A stretch of DNA of 64,000 bases, from NCBI GenBank assembly GCA_002293525.1, contig DBDJ01000036.1, forward strand, positions 13,352-77,351, written 5' to 3'. Below, piece by piece: positions 33,234 to 41,170 of this stretch; position 1 is the first letter of the stretch, and each line of letters begins with the position of its first letter. The position numbers and the translations under genes were made by a program. This DNA comes from Lachnospiraceae bacterium UBA935 (GTDB lineage: Bacteria > Bacillota > Clostridia > Lachnospirales > Lachnospiraceae). The notes under the pieces are model-generated. The model did no database searches. It worked only from the letters and a program-made list of their open reading frames with translations, and was not told where the DNA came from.

Positions 33234-33563
33234 ATGACCAGGATCATGATCAGAAAGACCAAGAACAACGAATACTTAGGATTTACCTGTCACGGACATA
33301 CGGACTTTGCCGACAAAGGAGAAGACATCGTATGTGCCGCCCTGTCGGTTCTGACCATTAATACCGTCAATTCGTTGGAACAACTGACCCAGACAGCCAT
33401 GGAAGTGGCTGCCGAAGAAGAGGAAGGCATCATTATCTGCCGTTTCACCGACACGCTGTCCGAAGCCGGCAGGCTGCTTATGGATGCCTATGTCCTGGGA
33501 GTTGAAAATGTCTTTCATGAATATGGAAATCAGTACGTAGAAATTGAATTTGAGGAGGTGTAA
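33234..33563 (+). CDS. prp: Ribosomal-processing cysteine protease Prp
   Basis: Prp (YsxB) removes the N-terminal extension of ribosomal protein L27. The 109-residue protein has the catalytic pair in CHGHTDFADKGEDIVCAALS, with His near residue 22 and Cys near residue 34. Its substrate gene rpmA is immediately downstream, and the encoded L27 starts with the cleavable NLQFFAHKKG sequence. That makes both enzyme and substrate visible in one operon. Confidence 0.95.
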   Translation: MTRIMIRKTKNNEYLGFTCHGHTDFADKGEDIVCAALSVLTINTVNSLEQLTQTAMEVAAEEEEGIIICRFTDTLSEAGRLLMDAYVLGVENVFHEYGNQYVEIEFEEV

Positions 33564-33567
33564 AACC

Positions 33568-33852
33568 ATGTTGAATATGAACCTTCAATTTTTTGCCCAT
33601 AAAAAGGGAGTCGGCTCTACCAGAAACGGCAGGGATTCCGAATCCAAACGCTTAGGAGCCAAAAGAGCTGACGGGCAGTTCGTTAAAGCAGGAAATATTC
33701 TGTACAGACAGCGCGGGACGAAGATCCATCCCGGCGTCAATGTCGGCCGCGGCGGTGATGATACCTTGTTTTCACTGGTTGACGGGATTCTCCGCTTTGA
33801 GCGGAAGGGAAGAGACCGGAAGCAGGCTTCCGTATATCCTGTGGAGAACTAA
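33568..33852 (+). CDS. rpmA: 50S ribosomal protein L27 with a Prp-cleavable N-terminus
   Basis: The 94-residue L27 reaches the peptidyl-transferase centre. It begins MLNMNLQFFAHKKGVGSTRN. The residues up to LQFF form the pre-sequence that Prp removes in Firmicutes, exposing AHKKG. Typical downstream motifs are RDSESKRLGAKRADGQ and ILYRQRGTKIHPG. The ATG at 33568 follows GAGGAGG, which overlaps the end of prp. A terminator hairpin follows at 33863. Confidence 0.97.
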   Translation: MLNMNLQFFAHKKGVGSTRNGRDSESKRLGAKRADGQFVKAGNILYRQRGTKIHPGVNVGRGGDDTLFSLVDGILRFERKGRDRKQASVYPVEN

Positions 33853-33862
33853 ACGAATGGGC

Positions 33863-33900
33863 GGGCTTCAAACGGCAATGGGTTTGAAGCCCTTCTTATT
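33863..33900 (+). terminator. Terminator after rpmA
   Basis: An 11-bp perfect stem GGGCTTCAAAC/GTTTGAAGCCC with an 8-nt loop is followed by TTCTTATT. It separates the ribosomal-protein operon from obg. Confidence 0.75.
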
Positions 33901-33982
33901 CCTGTTTCAGTGGGTCTGGCAGGACTATTATTTGATAGAGTCTAAGTGACAATCATAAACGACAAGCAGAATCGAGGCGGAC

Positions 33983-35314
33983 ATGTTTGCAGACAGAGCT
34001 AAAATCATCGTGAAAAGCGGCCGGGGAGGCGATGGCCATGTGTCGTTCCGGCGCGAAAAATATGTACCGAACGGCGGCCCGGACGGCGGCGACGGCGGGC
34101 ACGGCGGAAGCGTTATCCTGATAGTGGATGAAGGTTTAAATACCCTGACAGATTTCCGCCATATCCGCACCTATAAAGCCCAAAGCGGTGAAAACGGCAA
34201 GAAAAAGAACTGCCGCGGTAAAGACGGAGAAAATATTGTCATCAAAGTACCGGAAGGAACTGTCGTAAAAGAAGCGGAAAGCGGCAAAGTGATCGTCGAT
34301 ATGTCAGCCCAGAACCGGAGCTTTACCTTGCTGACCGGCGGCCGGGGCGGCAACGGCAACCAGCATTATGCGACCAGCACCATGCAGGCCCCCAAATATG
34401 CCCAGCCCGGTCAGCCGGCCAAAGAACTGGAGCTTTTGCTGGAACTTAAGGTGATTGCCGACGTCGGTTTAGTCGGCTTTCCTAATGTGGGCAAGTCGAC
34501 CCTGTTAACCAAAGTTTCCAATGCCCGACCGAAAATCGCCAATTATCATTTTACAACTTTAAATCCTCACCTCGGTGTGGTAGACTTAAATGAAGCCAAA
34601 GGGTTTGTCATCGCCGACATCCCCGGACTGATTGAAGGTGCCTCTGCCGGCGTCGGCCTGGGATTTGAATTCCTGCGCCACATAGAACGTACCAAGGTCA
34701 TCATTCATGTCGTCGATGCCGCTTCAGTAGAAGGCCGGGACCCGATCGCGGATATTTATGCGATCAACCGGGAACTGAAGGCTTATAATGCGGTTCTGGC
34801 CGACCTCCCTCAGACCATCGCCGCCAACAAGACCGATATGTTTATGGCTGACACGCTCATGACTGATCCGACTGATCCGAATCATCTGGCTCATCCGGAT
34901 AATCCGATAGAGCAGATCAGAGCCGAATTTGAACCGCAGGGGATTAAAGTTTTCCCTGTTTCCGCCCTCAGCGGCAAAGGGATCGAAGAGCTGCTTTATC
35001 ATGTCCGGAATATGCTGGATCAGCTTGATGACAAGCCGGTCATCTTTGAACCGGAATTCTTCCCCGACACGATGCTTTCATCGATCCAGGATCCTTTTAC
35101 GGTCAGCTACGACGACGAAGCCGATGAGTATGTAGTAGAAGGTCCGCGCATTGAGAAGATGCTGGGCTATACCAATCTGGACTCTGAAAAAGGTTTTGTC
35201 TTTTTTCAGAGGTTCCTGAAGGAAAACGGTATTTTGGATGAGCTTGAAAAAGCCGGTATCGCAGAAGGCGACACCGTCCGTATGTATGGTCTTTCTTTTG
35301 ACTATTACCGTTAG
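33983..35314 (+). CDS. obgE: Obg family GTPase with a repeat-like insert
   Basis: Obg is a slow GTPase needed for 50S assembly and stress control. The 443 residues comprise the glycine-rich Obg domain (GGDGHVSFRREKYVPNGGPDG), the G domain (GFPNVGKST, DIPGLIEGA, NKTD) and a C-terminal OCT domain (about residues 355-435). Between NKTD and the G5 SALSGKG motif there is an insert of about 15 residues, MTDPTDPNHLAHPDNP. It is encoded by short repeats of ACTGATCCG and is longer than the Bacillus protein at this place. The stop codon is also the first base pairs of the palindromic element that follows. Confidence 0.96.
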   Translation: MFADRAKIIVKSGRGGDGHVSFRREKYVPNGGPDGGDGGHGGSVILIVDEGLNTLTDFRHIRTYKAQSGENGKKKNCRGKDGENIVIKVPEGTVVKEAESGKVIVDMSAQNRSFTLLTGGRGGNGNQHYATSTMQAPKYAQPGQPAKELELLLELKVIADVGLVGFPNVGKSTLLTKVSNARPKIANYHFTTLNPHLGVVDLNEAKGFVIADIPGLIEGASAGVGLGFEFLRHIERTKVIIHVVDAASVEGRDPIADIYAINRELKAYNAVLADLPQTIAANKTDMFMADTLMTDPTDPNHLAHPDNPIEQIRAEFEPQGIKVFPVSALSGKGIEELLYHVRNMLDQLDDKPVIFEPEFFPDTMLSSIQDPFTVSYDDEADEYVVEGPRIEKMLGYTNLDSEKGFVFFQRFLKENGILDELEKAGIAEGDTVRMYGLSFDYYR

Positions 35315-35432
35315 GGAAACGCTGATGCAACGTTTTCCGCGCCGGATTTACGGCACAAAGTGCCAGTTTCCACTGTAATCCATGCGCATCCCGCGGAGCG
35401 TCAAAGGAAATACTGATGCATCAGTGTTTCCT
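35313..35432 (+). mobile_element. MITE-like palindromic element, copy 1
   Basis: About 120 bp. A left terminal sequence GGAAACGCTGATGCA (35315-35329) is matched by an inverted copy TGCATCAGTGTTTCC (35417-35431) with 14 of 15 identical. Two internal hairpins are present, GGAAACG/CGTTTTCC on the left and a near-perfect palindrome of about 36 bp on the right. It has no coding capacity. The second copy at 40804 is about 95% identical over 118 aligned bases, with six mismatches and no gaps. Confidence 0.75.
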
Positions 35433-35485
35433 TTGAAACGTTTTTTAACATTTCTCTAAATACCGTTATTTATTCAGTTACTACA

Positions 35486-35545
35486 ACGCAGTCATTTTAC
35501 GCAGTCATTTTCGCAGTCATTTATCGCAGTTATACGCAGTCATTT
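35486..35545 (+). repeat. Short tandem array before yhbY
   Basis: Five copies of CGCAGTCATTT (one degenerate) occur at 35487, 35500, 35512, 35525 and 35535, at intervals of 13, 12, 13 and 10 nt. The uneven spacing rules out a coding phase. Confidence 0.85.
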
Positions 35546-35597
35546 AGCACCGTCACAATAAAACAACAGATACGAAGAACTGATAAAGGAAAACATC

Positions 35598-35912
35598 ATG
35601 ACAAGCAGACAAAGAGCCTATTTAAAAGGACTGGCCAGTACCATTGATCCAGTTTTTCAAGTCGGCAAGGCCGGCCTTACACCCGAAGTCACCGAAGCAG
35701 TTTCCGAAGCATTCAACAACCGCGAGCTGATTAAAGTTTCCGTTCTCAAGAACTGCTCCGACATCCCCCAAAACATTGCTGAAGCGGTAGCAGCACGTAC
35801 TGATTCACAGGTGGTACATGTCATCGGAAGAAAAATAATCTTATACAAAGAAAATAAAGAGAATAAAAAAGCGAGCAAGCTCGCTTGGAAGAACGCAGAG
35901 CGTTCTTCCTGA
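35598..35912 (+). CDS. yhbY: YhbY family RNA-binding protein (CRS1/CRM domain)
   Basis: A 104-residue CRM-domain protein that associates with pre-50S particles. The N-terminal MTSRQRAYLKGLASTIDPVFQVGKAGLT is diagnostic, and the GxxG-type loop VGKAG is present. The domain ends near residue 88. The last residues, KASKLAWKNAERSS, are encoded by two back-to-back palindromes (35869-35909). The C-terminal tail is thus a by-product of terminator-like hairpins lying in the reading frame. AAGGA precedes the ATG. Confidence 0.93.
   Translation: MTSRQRAYLKGLASTIDPVFQVGKAGLTPEVTEAVSEAFNNRELIKVSVLKNCSDIPQNIAEAVAARTDSQVVHVIGRKIILYKENKENKKASKLAWKNAERSS
35869..35909 (+). terminator. Double hairpin inside the 3' end of yhbY
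   Basis: AAGCGAG-CAAG-CTCGCTT is followed directly by GGAAGAACGC-AGA-GCGTTCTTCC, a perfect 10-bp stem. Both lie inside the last codons of yhbY. A palindrome with the same GAAGAACGC stem occurs at 57909-57929. There is no real U-tract, so termination is only possible. Confidence 0.55.
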
Positions 35913-35923
35913 ATGATTCACTC

Positions 35924-35966
35924 TTGCAGGAGCACTTTCCTATAGAATAAAAAAGCGAGCAAGCTC
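35924..35966 (+). repeat. Copies of a 22-bp dispersed repeat and of the yhbY palindrome lead-in
   Basis: The first 22 bases, TTGCAGGAGCACTTTCCTATAG (35924-35945 in two halves of 20 and 2), are identical to positions 1-22 of the window. The next bases, 35945-35966, repeat 35861-35882, ending AAGCGAGCAAGCTC. At both sites the shared 22-mer precedes an A-rich run and a hairpin-forming segment. Confidence 0.8.
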
Positions 35967-36071
35967 TGCCGTTATGGTGTGTCCGCTGTTATCGTGCAGC
36001 CGCCGTAATCGTGTGTTGCCATTATAGAAACGAAATTTACGTACTTTATCTGATTACAGGAATGAAAACCC

Positions 36072-36698
36072 ATGGAAAAAAACAGTAGAATCGGAATTCT
36101 GGGCGGAACTTTCAACCCCATCCATTTAGCCCATCTGTTAATTGCCGAATCGGCCGGAGATTATCTTGGACTGGAAGAGGTTATCTTTATCCCCAGCGGC
36201 CGTTCCTATATGAAAGCCGATATCCGGATGCCGGATGCCGGAGTGCGATATGAGATGACCCGGCTGGCCGTGTCGGACAATCCGCTTTTTTCTGTTTCAG
36301 ACTTGGAAATGCGGCGCGCCGGTAACACCTATACTTATGAAACCGTTGAACAGCTGAAAGAGCTTTATCCAGACAAAGAACTATGTTTTATCGTCGGCGC
36401 GGACACCCTTTTTACTATGGATACCTGGATGTATCCCGAGCGGATATTCCAAGCGACATCCGTAGCAGTGGCTGTCAGGAATGATAAAAGCCGGCCAGAA
36501 GTACGGACGCAGATGACCCACCTTGCCGAAAGATATCAGGCGGAAATCTGCCTTCTTCCGATTATGAATCTGGAGATTTCATCCAGTGACATCCGCACCA
36601 GGTTAAGCGCGGGCCAATCAGTGAGATATATGCTGCCGGAGACGGTCAGGGAATATATATTGAATCATCAGATCTATACTTTAGAGGAGCAGGGATGA
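36072..36698 (+). CDS. nadD: Nicotinate-nucleotide adenylyltransferase NadD
   Basis: NadD transfers AMP to nicotinate mononucleotide to form deamido-NAD. The 208-residue protein has the nucleotidyltransferase motif GGTFNPIHLAHLLIAE with its HxxH-type residues, FIVGADTLFTMDTW and the C-terminal ISSSDIRTRLSAG. Its stop overlaps the yqeK start in ATGA. The order obg-yhbY-nadD-yqeK-rsfS is typical of Firmicutes. Confidence 0.95.
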   Translation: MEKNSRIGILGGTFNPIHLAHLLIAESAGDYLGLEEVIFIPSGRSYMKADIRMPDAGVRYEMTRLAVSDNPLFSVSDLEMRRAGNTYTYETVEQLKELYPDKELCFIVGADTLFTMDTWMYPERIFQATSVAVAVRNDKSRPEVRTQMTHLAERYQAEICLLPIMNLEISSSDIRTRLSAGQSVRYMLPETVREYILNHQIYTLEEQG

Positions 36699-37288
36699 AA
36701 GCAGCTGACTTTACCAAACTACGTAAATCAATGGAAAAGTCCTTGGACGCCAGAAGATTTGAGCACACATTGGGGGTCACTTATACCGCAGCGTCACTGG
36801 CAATGTGTCACGGCGGTGATGTGAGACGGGCTCAGATCGCCGGACTTTTGCATGATTGTGCCCGGAATATTGACAACCAGAAGAAAATAAGCATCTGTCA
36901 AAAACACAACATCGAAATCAATGAAGTGGAGCGCAACTATCCCTTTTTATTGCATGCCAAAGCCGGAAGCTATCTGGCCATGCAAAAATATGGCATCAGG
37001 GACGAGGATATTATCCAGGCCATCCTGAATCATACCACCGGACGCCCCGGGATGTCATTGCTGGAAAAGATTATTTATGTAGCCGATTATATTGAGCCGG
37101 GAAGGAAGAAGGCACCTAATCTGGCGGCTATCAGACAAGAAGCCTTCTGCGATCTTGACAAAGCTCTTTTCATGATCCTGGAAGACACGCTGGCTTACCT
37201 TGATTCCCTGGAAGACATTACGGATCCTATGACCAGAAAAACCTATGAGTTCTACAAAGATCAGATGGCATCCATACCGCAAATGTAA
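36695..37288 (+). CDS. yqeK: YqeK family HD-domain hydrolase
   Basis: A 197-residue HD-domain metal-dependent phosphohydrolase. The motif H...HDCARN (GLLHDCAR near residue 51) and the later HTTGRPGMSLLEKIIYVADYIEPGR match YqeK, members of which hydrolyse diadenosine tetraphosphate to ADP. It shares an ATGA overlap with nadD and so is coupled to it. The reaction is assigned from the family, not from this sequence alone. Confidence 0.93.
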   Translation: MKAADFTKLRKSMEKSLDARRFEHTLGVTYTAASLAMCHGGDVRRAQIAGLLHDCARNIDNQKKISICQKHNIEINEVERNYPFLLHAKAGSYLAMQKYGIRDEDIIQAILNHTTGRPGMSLLEKIIYVADYIEPGRKKAPNLAAIRQEAFCDLDKALFMILEDTLAYLDSLEDITDPMTRKTYEFYKDQMASIPQM

Positions 37289-37349
37289 CCGGTCAACAGA
37301 ACATAATAATAAATTATAAGATTTCTAGTATAAAGGAGCATACGAATCA

Positions 37350-37706
37350 ATGAGTGACACGATATCTAAAAAGATGACCAAACTTGCCATTGAAGCCTTG
37401 GAAAATAAAAAAGCAGAAGACATCCGTGTGATCGACATCAGCAACGTATCCATACTGGGAGACTATTTCATTCTGGCCACGGGAAATAACCGCAACCAGA
37501 TCCAGACCCTGAGCAATGAGGTGGAGCGGCTGCTGGGCCGGAACGGTTATCCGGTCAAACAGGTGGAAGGATATGACACTGCCAACTGGATACTGCTTGA
37601 CTACGGCGATATCATCATTCATATCTTTGACAAAGATAATCGTCTTTTCTACAATCTGGAAAGAATCTGGCGTGACGGGCGGGACATATCCCCACATGAA
37701 TTCTAG
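37350..37706 (+). CDS. rsfS: Ribosome silencing factor RsfS
   Basis: RsfS binds L14 on the free 50S subunit and blocks subunit joining when nutrients are scarce. The 118-residue protein contains the family blocks DIRVIDISNVSILGDYFILATG and NWILLDYGDIIIHIFDKDNRLFYNLERIW. AAGGAG precedes the ATG. It closes the obg-yhbY-nadD-yqeK-rsfS series. Confidence 0.96.
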   Translation: MSDTISKKMTKLAIEALENKKAEDIRVIDISNVSILGDYFILATGNNRNQIQTLSNEVERLLGRNGYPVKQVEGYDTANWILLDYGDIIIHIFDKDNRLFYNLERIWRDGRDISPHEF

Positions 37707-37720
37707 TCAGGAGGTCAGTC

Positions 37721-39124
37721 GTGAATACACATATGAGAAGATTAGCCGGTAACAAACAGTTTTACAAGAGGATGCTGGCTATTTCTGTTCCGATCATGAT
37801 CCAGCACGGTATCACTACGTTTGTATCGCTGCTGGACAATATCATGGTCGGCCAGATCGGGACAAACCAGATGTCCGGCGTTGCTATCGTGAATCAACTA
37901 ATTTTTGTGTTTAATATCTGTATTTTCGGCGGGGTTTCTGGTGCCGGCATTTTTGGTGCCCAGTTTTTTGGTTCCGGTGACCACAAGGGCGTACAGAATA
38001 CCTTCCGCTTCAAGATGATTATCTGTGCCCTGCTGACTTCCTTGGGGCTGTTCCTGTTTTTGAACCATAGTGATTTTCTGATCGGCCTGTATCTTCATGG
38101 CGATACAACTGCGGCCGCGCTGGAAACCGCCAGATATGCCCGTGAATATCTCCTGATCATGATCATCGGCCTGGTTCCCTTTGCCATTGAACAGGCCTAT
38201 GCCGGAACCCTGCGGGAAACCGGTGAAACCGTATTGCCGATGACAGCGGGAATCTGTGCCGTCTTTGTCAATCTGTCACTTAATTATCTGTTGATTTTCG
38301 GCAAGTTCGGCTTTCCCGTACTGGGCGTGGCCGGAGCCGCTATTGCAACCGTGATTGCCCGCTTTGTGGAAATGGGCATTATCGTGCTATGGACCCATAC
38401 TCATGCTGGTAAGAACAAATTTATTGTCGGTGCCTACAGAAAGTTCACCATCCCGGCCGGTTTATCCAAAGATATTATCATAAAAGGAACGCCGCTGATG
38501 CTGAATGAAGCCTTATGGGCCTCGGCGCAGTCCGTGCTGATGCAATGTTATTCTGTCCGGGGTCTTGCGGTAATTGCCGGCTTCAATATTAACTCGACGA
38601 TAGGCAATTTTTTTAATATTGCCTTTATTGCCCTTGGCGGAGCTGTCGCCGTTATTGTCGGTCAGCTGCTGGGTGCCGGTAAAATGGAAGAAGCAAAGAG
38701 TACCGCTTGGCGGCTGCTTTTTTTCTCAGTTGCTTCCTGCATGGTCATGGGGCTGATCATGAGCCTATTTGCGCCGTTTTTCCCGCAGATCTACAATACT
38801 ACCGAGGAGGTACGCAGCCTGTCAACCCGGTTTATCCTGGTTTCTGCCATTGCCTTACCGGTACACGGCTTTTTGCATTCGGCTTACTTTACCCTTAGGG
38901 CAGGCGGCAAAACCCTGATCACATTTCTGTTCGACAGTGTTTTTGCATGGTGTGTCAGCATTCCGCTGGCATATCTGCTAAGCCGGCATACACAGCTTCC
39001 CATTGTTCCGATTTATTTTATCGTTCAGATGGCCGAGCTGCTAAAATGTGTCCTCGGTGTTTTTCTGTTAAAAAAAGGCTATTGGATCCAGAACATCGTA
39101 AACACGGAAAAGCGTGAGCATTGA
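37721..39124 (+). CDS. MATE family multidrug efflux transporter
   Basis: A 467-residue transporter with about twelve hydrophobic segments in two halves. The N-terminal AISVPIMIQHGITTFVSLLDNIMVGQIGTNQMSGVA and the later LNEALWASAQSVLMQ belong to the MATE family, which exports cationic compounds in exchange for Na+ or H+. The start is GTG at 37721, 7 nt after AGGAGG; an in-frame ATG lies 12 nt later. The substrate is unknown. It ends in a bidirectional terminator with the convergent DUF378 gene. Confidence 0.92.
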   Translation: MNTHMRRLAGNKQFYKRMLAISVPIMIQHGITTFVSLLDNIMVGQIGTNQMSGVAIVNQLIFVFNICIFGGVSGAGIFGAQFFGSGDHKGVQNTFRFKMIICALLTSLGLFLFLNHSDFLIGLYLHGDTTAAALETARYAREYLLIMIIGLVPFAIEQAYAGTLRETGETVLPMTAGICAVFVNLSLNYLLIFGKFGFPVLGVAGAAIATVIARFVEMGIIVLWTHTHAGKNKFIVGAYRKFTIPAGLSKDIIIKGTPLMLNEALWASAQSVLMQCYSVRGLAVIAGFNINSTIGNFFNIAFIALGGAVAVIVGQLLGAGKMEEAKSTAWRLLFFSVASCMVMGLIMSLFAPFFPQIYNTTEEVRSLSTRFILVSAIALPVHGFLHSAYFTLRAGGKTLITFLFDSVFAWCVSIPLAYLLSRHTQLPIVPIYFIVQMAELLKCVLGVFLLKKGYWIQNIVNTEKREH

Positions 39125-39139
39125 CTGCCCACGCTTTTT
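39108..39139. terminator. Bidirectional terminator after the MATE gene
   Basis: A stem AAAAGCGTG/CACGCTTTT flanked by A and T runs contains the MATE stop codon in its loop region. It lies between the convergent MATE and DUF378 genes. Confidence 0.75.
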
Positions 39140-39195
39140 AAACAGTTACTTTTCCGATACCTCAACATATGCTACATTCTAAAATGCTCTTAATG

Positions 39196-39414
39196 TCAGT
39201 CCCGAATCCTGTCTCTGCCGCCCGCATACATATAGAAGGTAAAGAGGTAAATTCCGCTGATACCTACAAGTGTATATATTATACGGGTAATCCATGACAT
39301 ATTACCAAAGATAAAGGAAACAAGGTTAAAGTCAAAAATACCGATTAAACCCCAGTTTAATGCACCTATTATGGCAATCGTCAAGGCGATGCAGTCCAAA
39401 GCTCTGTTATTCAT
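39196..39414 (-). CDS. DUF378 family small membrane protein
   Basis: A 72-residue protein with two transmembrane helices. The DUF378 signature ALTIAIIGALNWGLIGIF-type segment (here IALTIAIIGALNWGLIGIF) and the later ITRIIYTLVGISGIYLF are clear. AGGTATTATC with an upstream GGAGG precedes the ATG on the minus strand. The function of the family is unknown. It is isolated between the MATE gene and the liv operon. Confidence 0.9.
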   Translation of the reverse strand: MNNRALDCIALTIAIIGALNWGLIGIFDFNLVSFIFGNMSWITRIIYTLVGISGIYLFTFYMYAGGRDRIRD

Positions 39415-39538
39415 GATAATACCTCCATTCCGTTCTAAAGCTCATGAAAACACAAAAAATTGCTTTCGGTTTATTCTTACCTATCCATTATTTTTTATCC
39501 AACCATATTTATCAAAATTTCAACACGATTATAAGATG

Positions 39539-39567
39539 TTGACAAAATCTGGATATTCCTGTATCAT
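39539..39567 (+). promoter_or_regulatory. Promoter of the liv operon
   Basis: TTGACA (39539-39544) and TATCAT (39562-39567) are separated by 17 nt. The substrate-binding gene starts 36 nt further on, with GGAGGAG as ribosome site. Confidence 0.75.
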
Positions 39568-39603
39568 CTATTGTAATTTGAAATTAAATGGAGGAGAAAT
39601 ATT

Positions 39604-40788
39604 ATGAAGAAACTAAAAAAACTAATTGCATTAACATTAGTCGCAACCCTGTCAATGACAGTTATTGCCGGTTGCGCTAGTGACAGTTCTGCTGATGCCA
39701 CATTTAAGATTGGTGGCATTGGGCCAATTACCGGAGGCAATGCCGCATACGGCTTAGGTGTTCAGTACGGTGCGCAGATTGCCGTAGATGAAATCAATGC
39801 GGCTGGCGGAATTAATGGGGTGGAAATCAGTTTTAATATGCAAGATGATGAAGCAGATCCTGAAAAAGCGGTAAATGCTTATAATACCTTAAAAGACTGG
39901 GGAATGAATATATTGATGGGCACTGTTACCAGTGGAAGCTGCGTGGCTGTCGCTGCCTTGACCATGGAAGAAAACATGTTCCAGCTTACCCCTTCCAGTT
40001 CTTCTGTTAATGTTATTGAAAACAATGATAATGTATTTCAGGTATGTTTCACTGACCCTAATCAAGGAATTGGTTCTGCCCAATATATCGGAGAAAGCGG
40101 CATATTGGCTTCTGATGGGGCGGCTGTTGATAAAGTAGCCGTTATTTATGACAGCTCTGATGTATATTCCAGTGGTATCTATGAAAAATTTGCTCAGGAA
40201 GCGGCAAATTACTCGACTTTCGACATAGTTGCAACTGAATCATTTACCGAAGACAACAAGTCTGATTTTTCAGTTCAGCTTCAGATTGCGAAGGATGCCG
40301 GCGCCGACCTGATCTATTTGCCGATATATTATGAAGAGGCCTCTTTGATTCTGATACAAGCAGCCAATATGGATTATTCACCGATATTTTTCGGTTGCGA
40401 TGGACTTGATGGTATTCTTAGCGTTGAAAACTTTGACACCTCACTGGCTGAGGGCGTTGTTCTGCTGACACCTTTTGCTGCTGATGCTCAAGATGAGAAT
40501 ACCCAGGCATTTGTAGAAGAATATCAGAAAAGACATAATGAAATTCCTAATCAGTTTGCTGCCGATGCCTATGATGCGATCTATATCATAAAAGCGGCAA
40601 TTGAAAAAAGCGGTGCTACTGCCGACATGAGTACTTCAGAGCTTTGCGACGCTTTGAAAATTGCCATGACAGAGGTTTCGGTGGACGGACTTACCGGCAC
40701 CGAGATGACATGGGAAGCAACCGGTGAAGTTGACAAGGCTCCTAAAGCCATGAAGATAGTAGATGGCGTGTATCAGCTGATCCAGTAA
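39604..40788 (+). CDS. livJ: Branched-chain amino-acid ABC transporter substrate-binding lipoprotein
   Basis: The extracellular binding protein of a Liv-type importer. The 394 residues start with a lipoprotein signal peptide (lipobox IAGC, Cys24), then the periplasmic-binding-protein type I fold: KIGGIGPITGGNAAYGLGVQYGAQIAVDEIN, GTVTSGSCVAVA and FAADAYDAIYII. Its two permeases and two ATPases follow downstream. The exact ligand (Leu, Ile, Val or another) cannot be told. A palindromic element and a 12-bp stem-loop separate it from the permease gene, which could keep binding-protein mRNA in excess. Confidence 0.93.
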   Translation: MKKLKKLIALTLVATLSMTVIAGCASDSSADATFKIGGIGPITGGNAAYGLGVQYGAQIAVDEINAAGGINGVEISFNMQDDEADPEKAVNAYNTLKDWGMNILMGTVTSGSCVAVAALTMEENMFQLTPSSSSVNVIENNDNVFQVCFTDPNQGIGSAQYIGESGILASDGAAVDKVAVIYDSSDVYSSGIYEKFAQEAANYSTFDIVATESFTEDNKSDFSVQLQIAKDAGADLIYLPIYYEEASLILIQAANMDYSPIFFGCDGLDGILSVENFDTSLAEGVVLLTPFAADAQDENTQAFVEEYQKRHNEIPNQFAADAYDAIYIIKAAIEKSGATADMSTSELCDALKIAMTEVSVDGLTGTEMTWEATGEVDKAPKAMKIVDGVYQLIQ

Positions 40789-40803
40789 TTGACAAGATTA
40801 ACT

Positions 40804-40924
40804 AGGGAAACGCTGATGCAGCGTTTTCCGCGCCGGTTTTACGGCACAAAGTGCCAATATCCACTGTAATCCGTGCGCATCCCGCGGAGCGTCTAAGGAA
40901 ATACTGATGCATCAGTGTTTCCCT
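40804..40924 (+). mobile_element. MITE-like palindromic element, copy 2
   Basis: Second copy of the element at 35313. Here the terminal inverted repeats are AGGGAAACGCTGATGCA (40804-40820) and TGCATCAGTGTTTCCCT (40908-40924), 16 of 17 identical. It lies 15 nt after the livJ stop in the same orientation as the genes. No target-site duplication is obvious. Confidence 0.75.
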
Positions 40925-40973
40925 GGAATTCAGTAATATGGTTGGATACGATAATTATTAGTGAAAATAAGAG

Positions 40974-41026
40974 CTTTCAGCCCGGATATATTGTGATCCT
41001 ATGATCTCATTTGACCGGGCTGAAAG
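40974..41026 (+). terminator. Stem-loop between livJ and livH
   Basis: A perfect 12-bp stem CTTTCAGCCCGG/CCGGGCTGAAAG encloses a 29-nt loop; TTATTTATCTTGCC follows. It may partly terminate or stabilise the livJ transcript. The stretch 41027-41170 is AT-rich with no gene and may hold a second promoter. Confidence 0.65.
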
Positions 41027-41170
41027 TTATTTATCTTGCCTTTTCCCCATTTTACTGTTATACTAAATCATTGATTTCCATTTTTTTATTCATAAATTTC
41101 TAATCATTAAATTTTTAATCAATATTAATTAATAAACGTACAACAAGCGTATAACAATGGAGATTACGGT

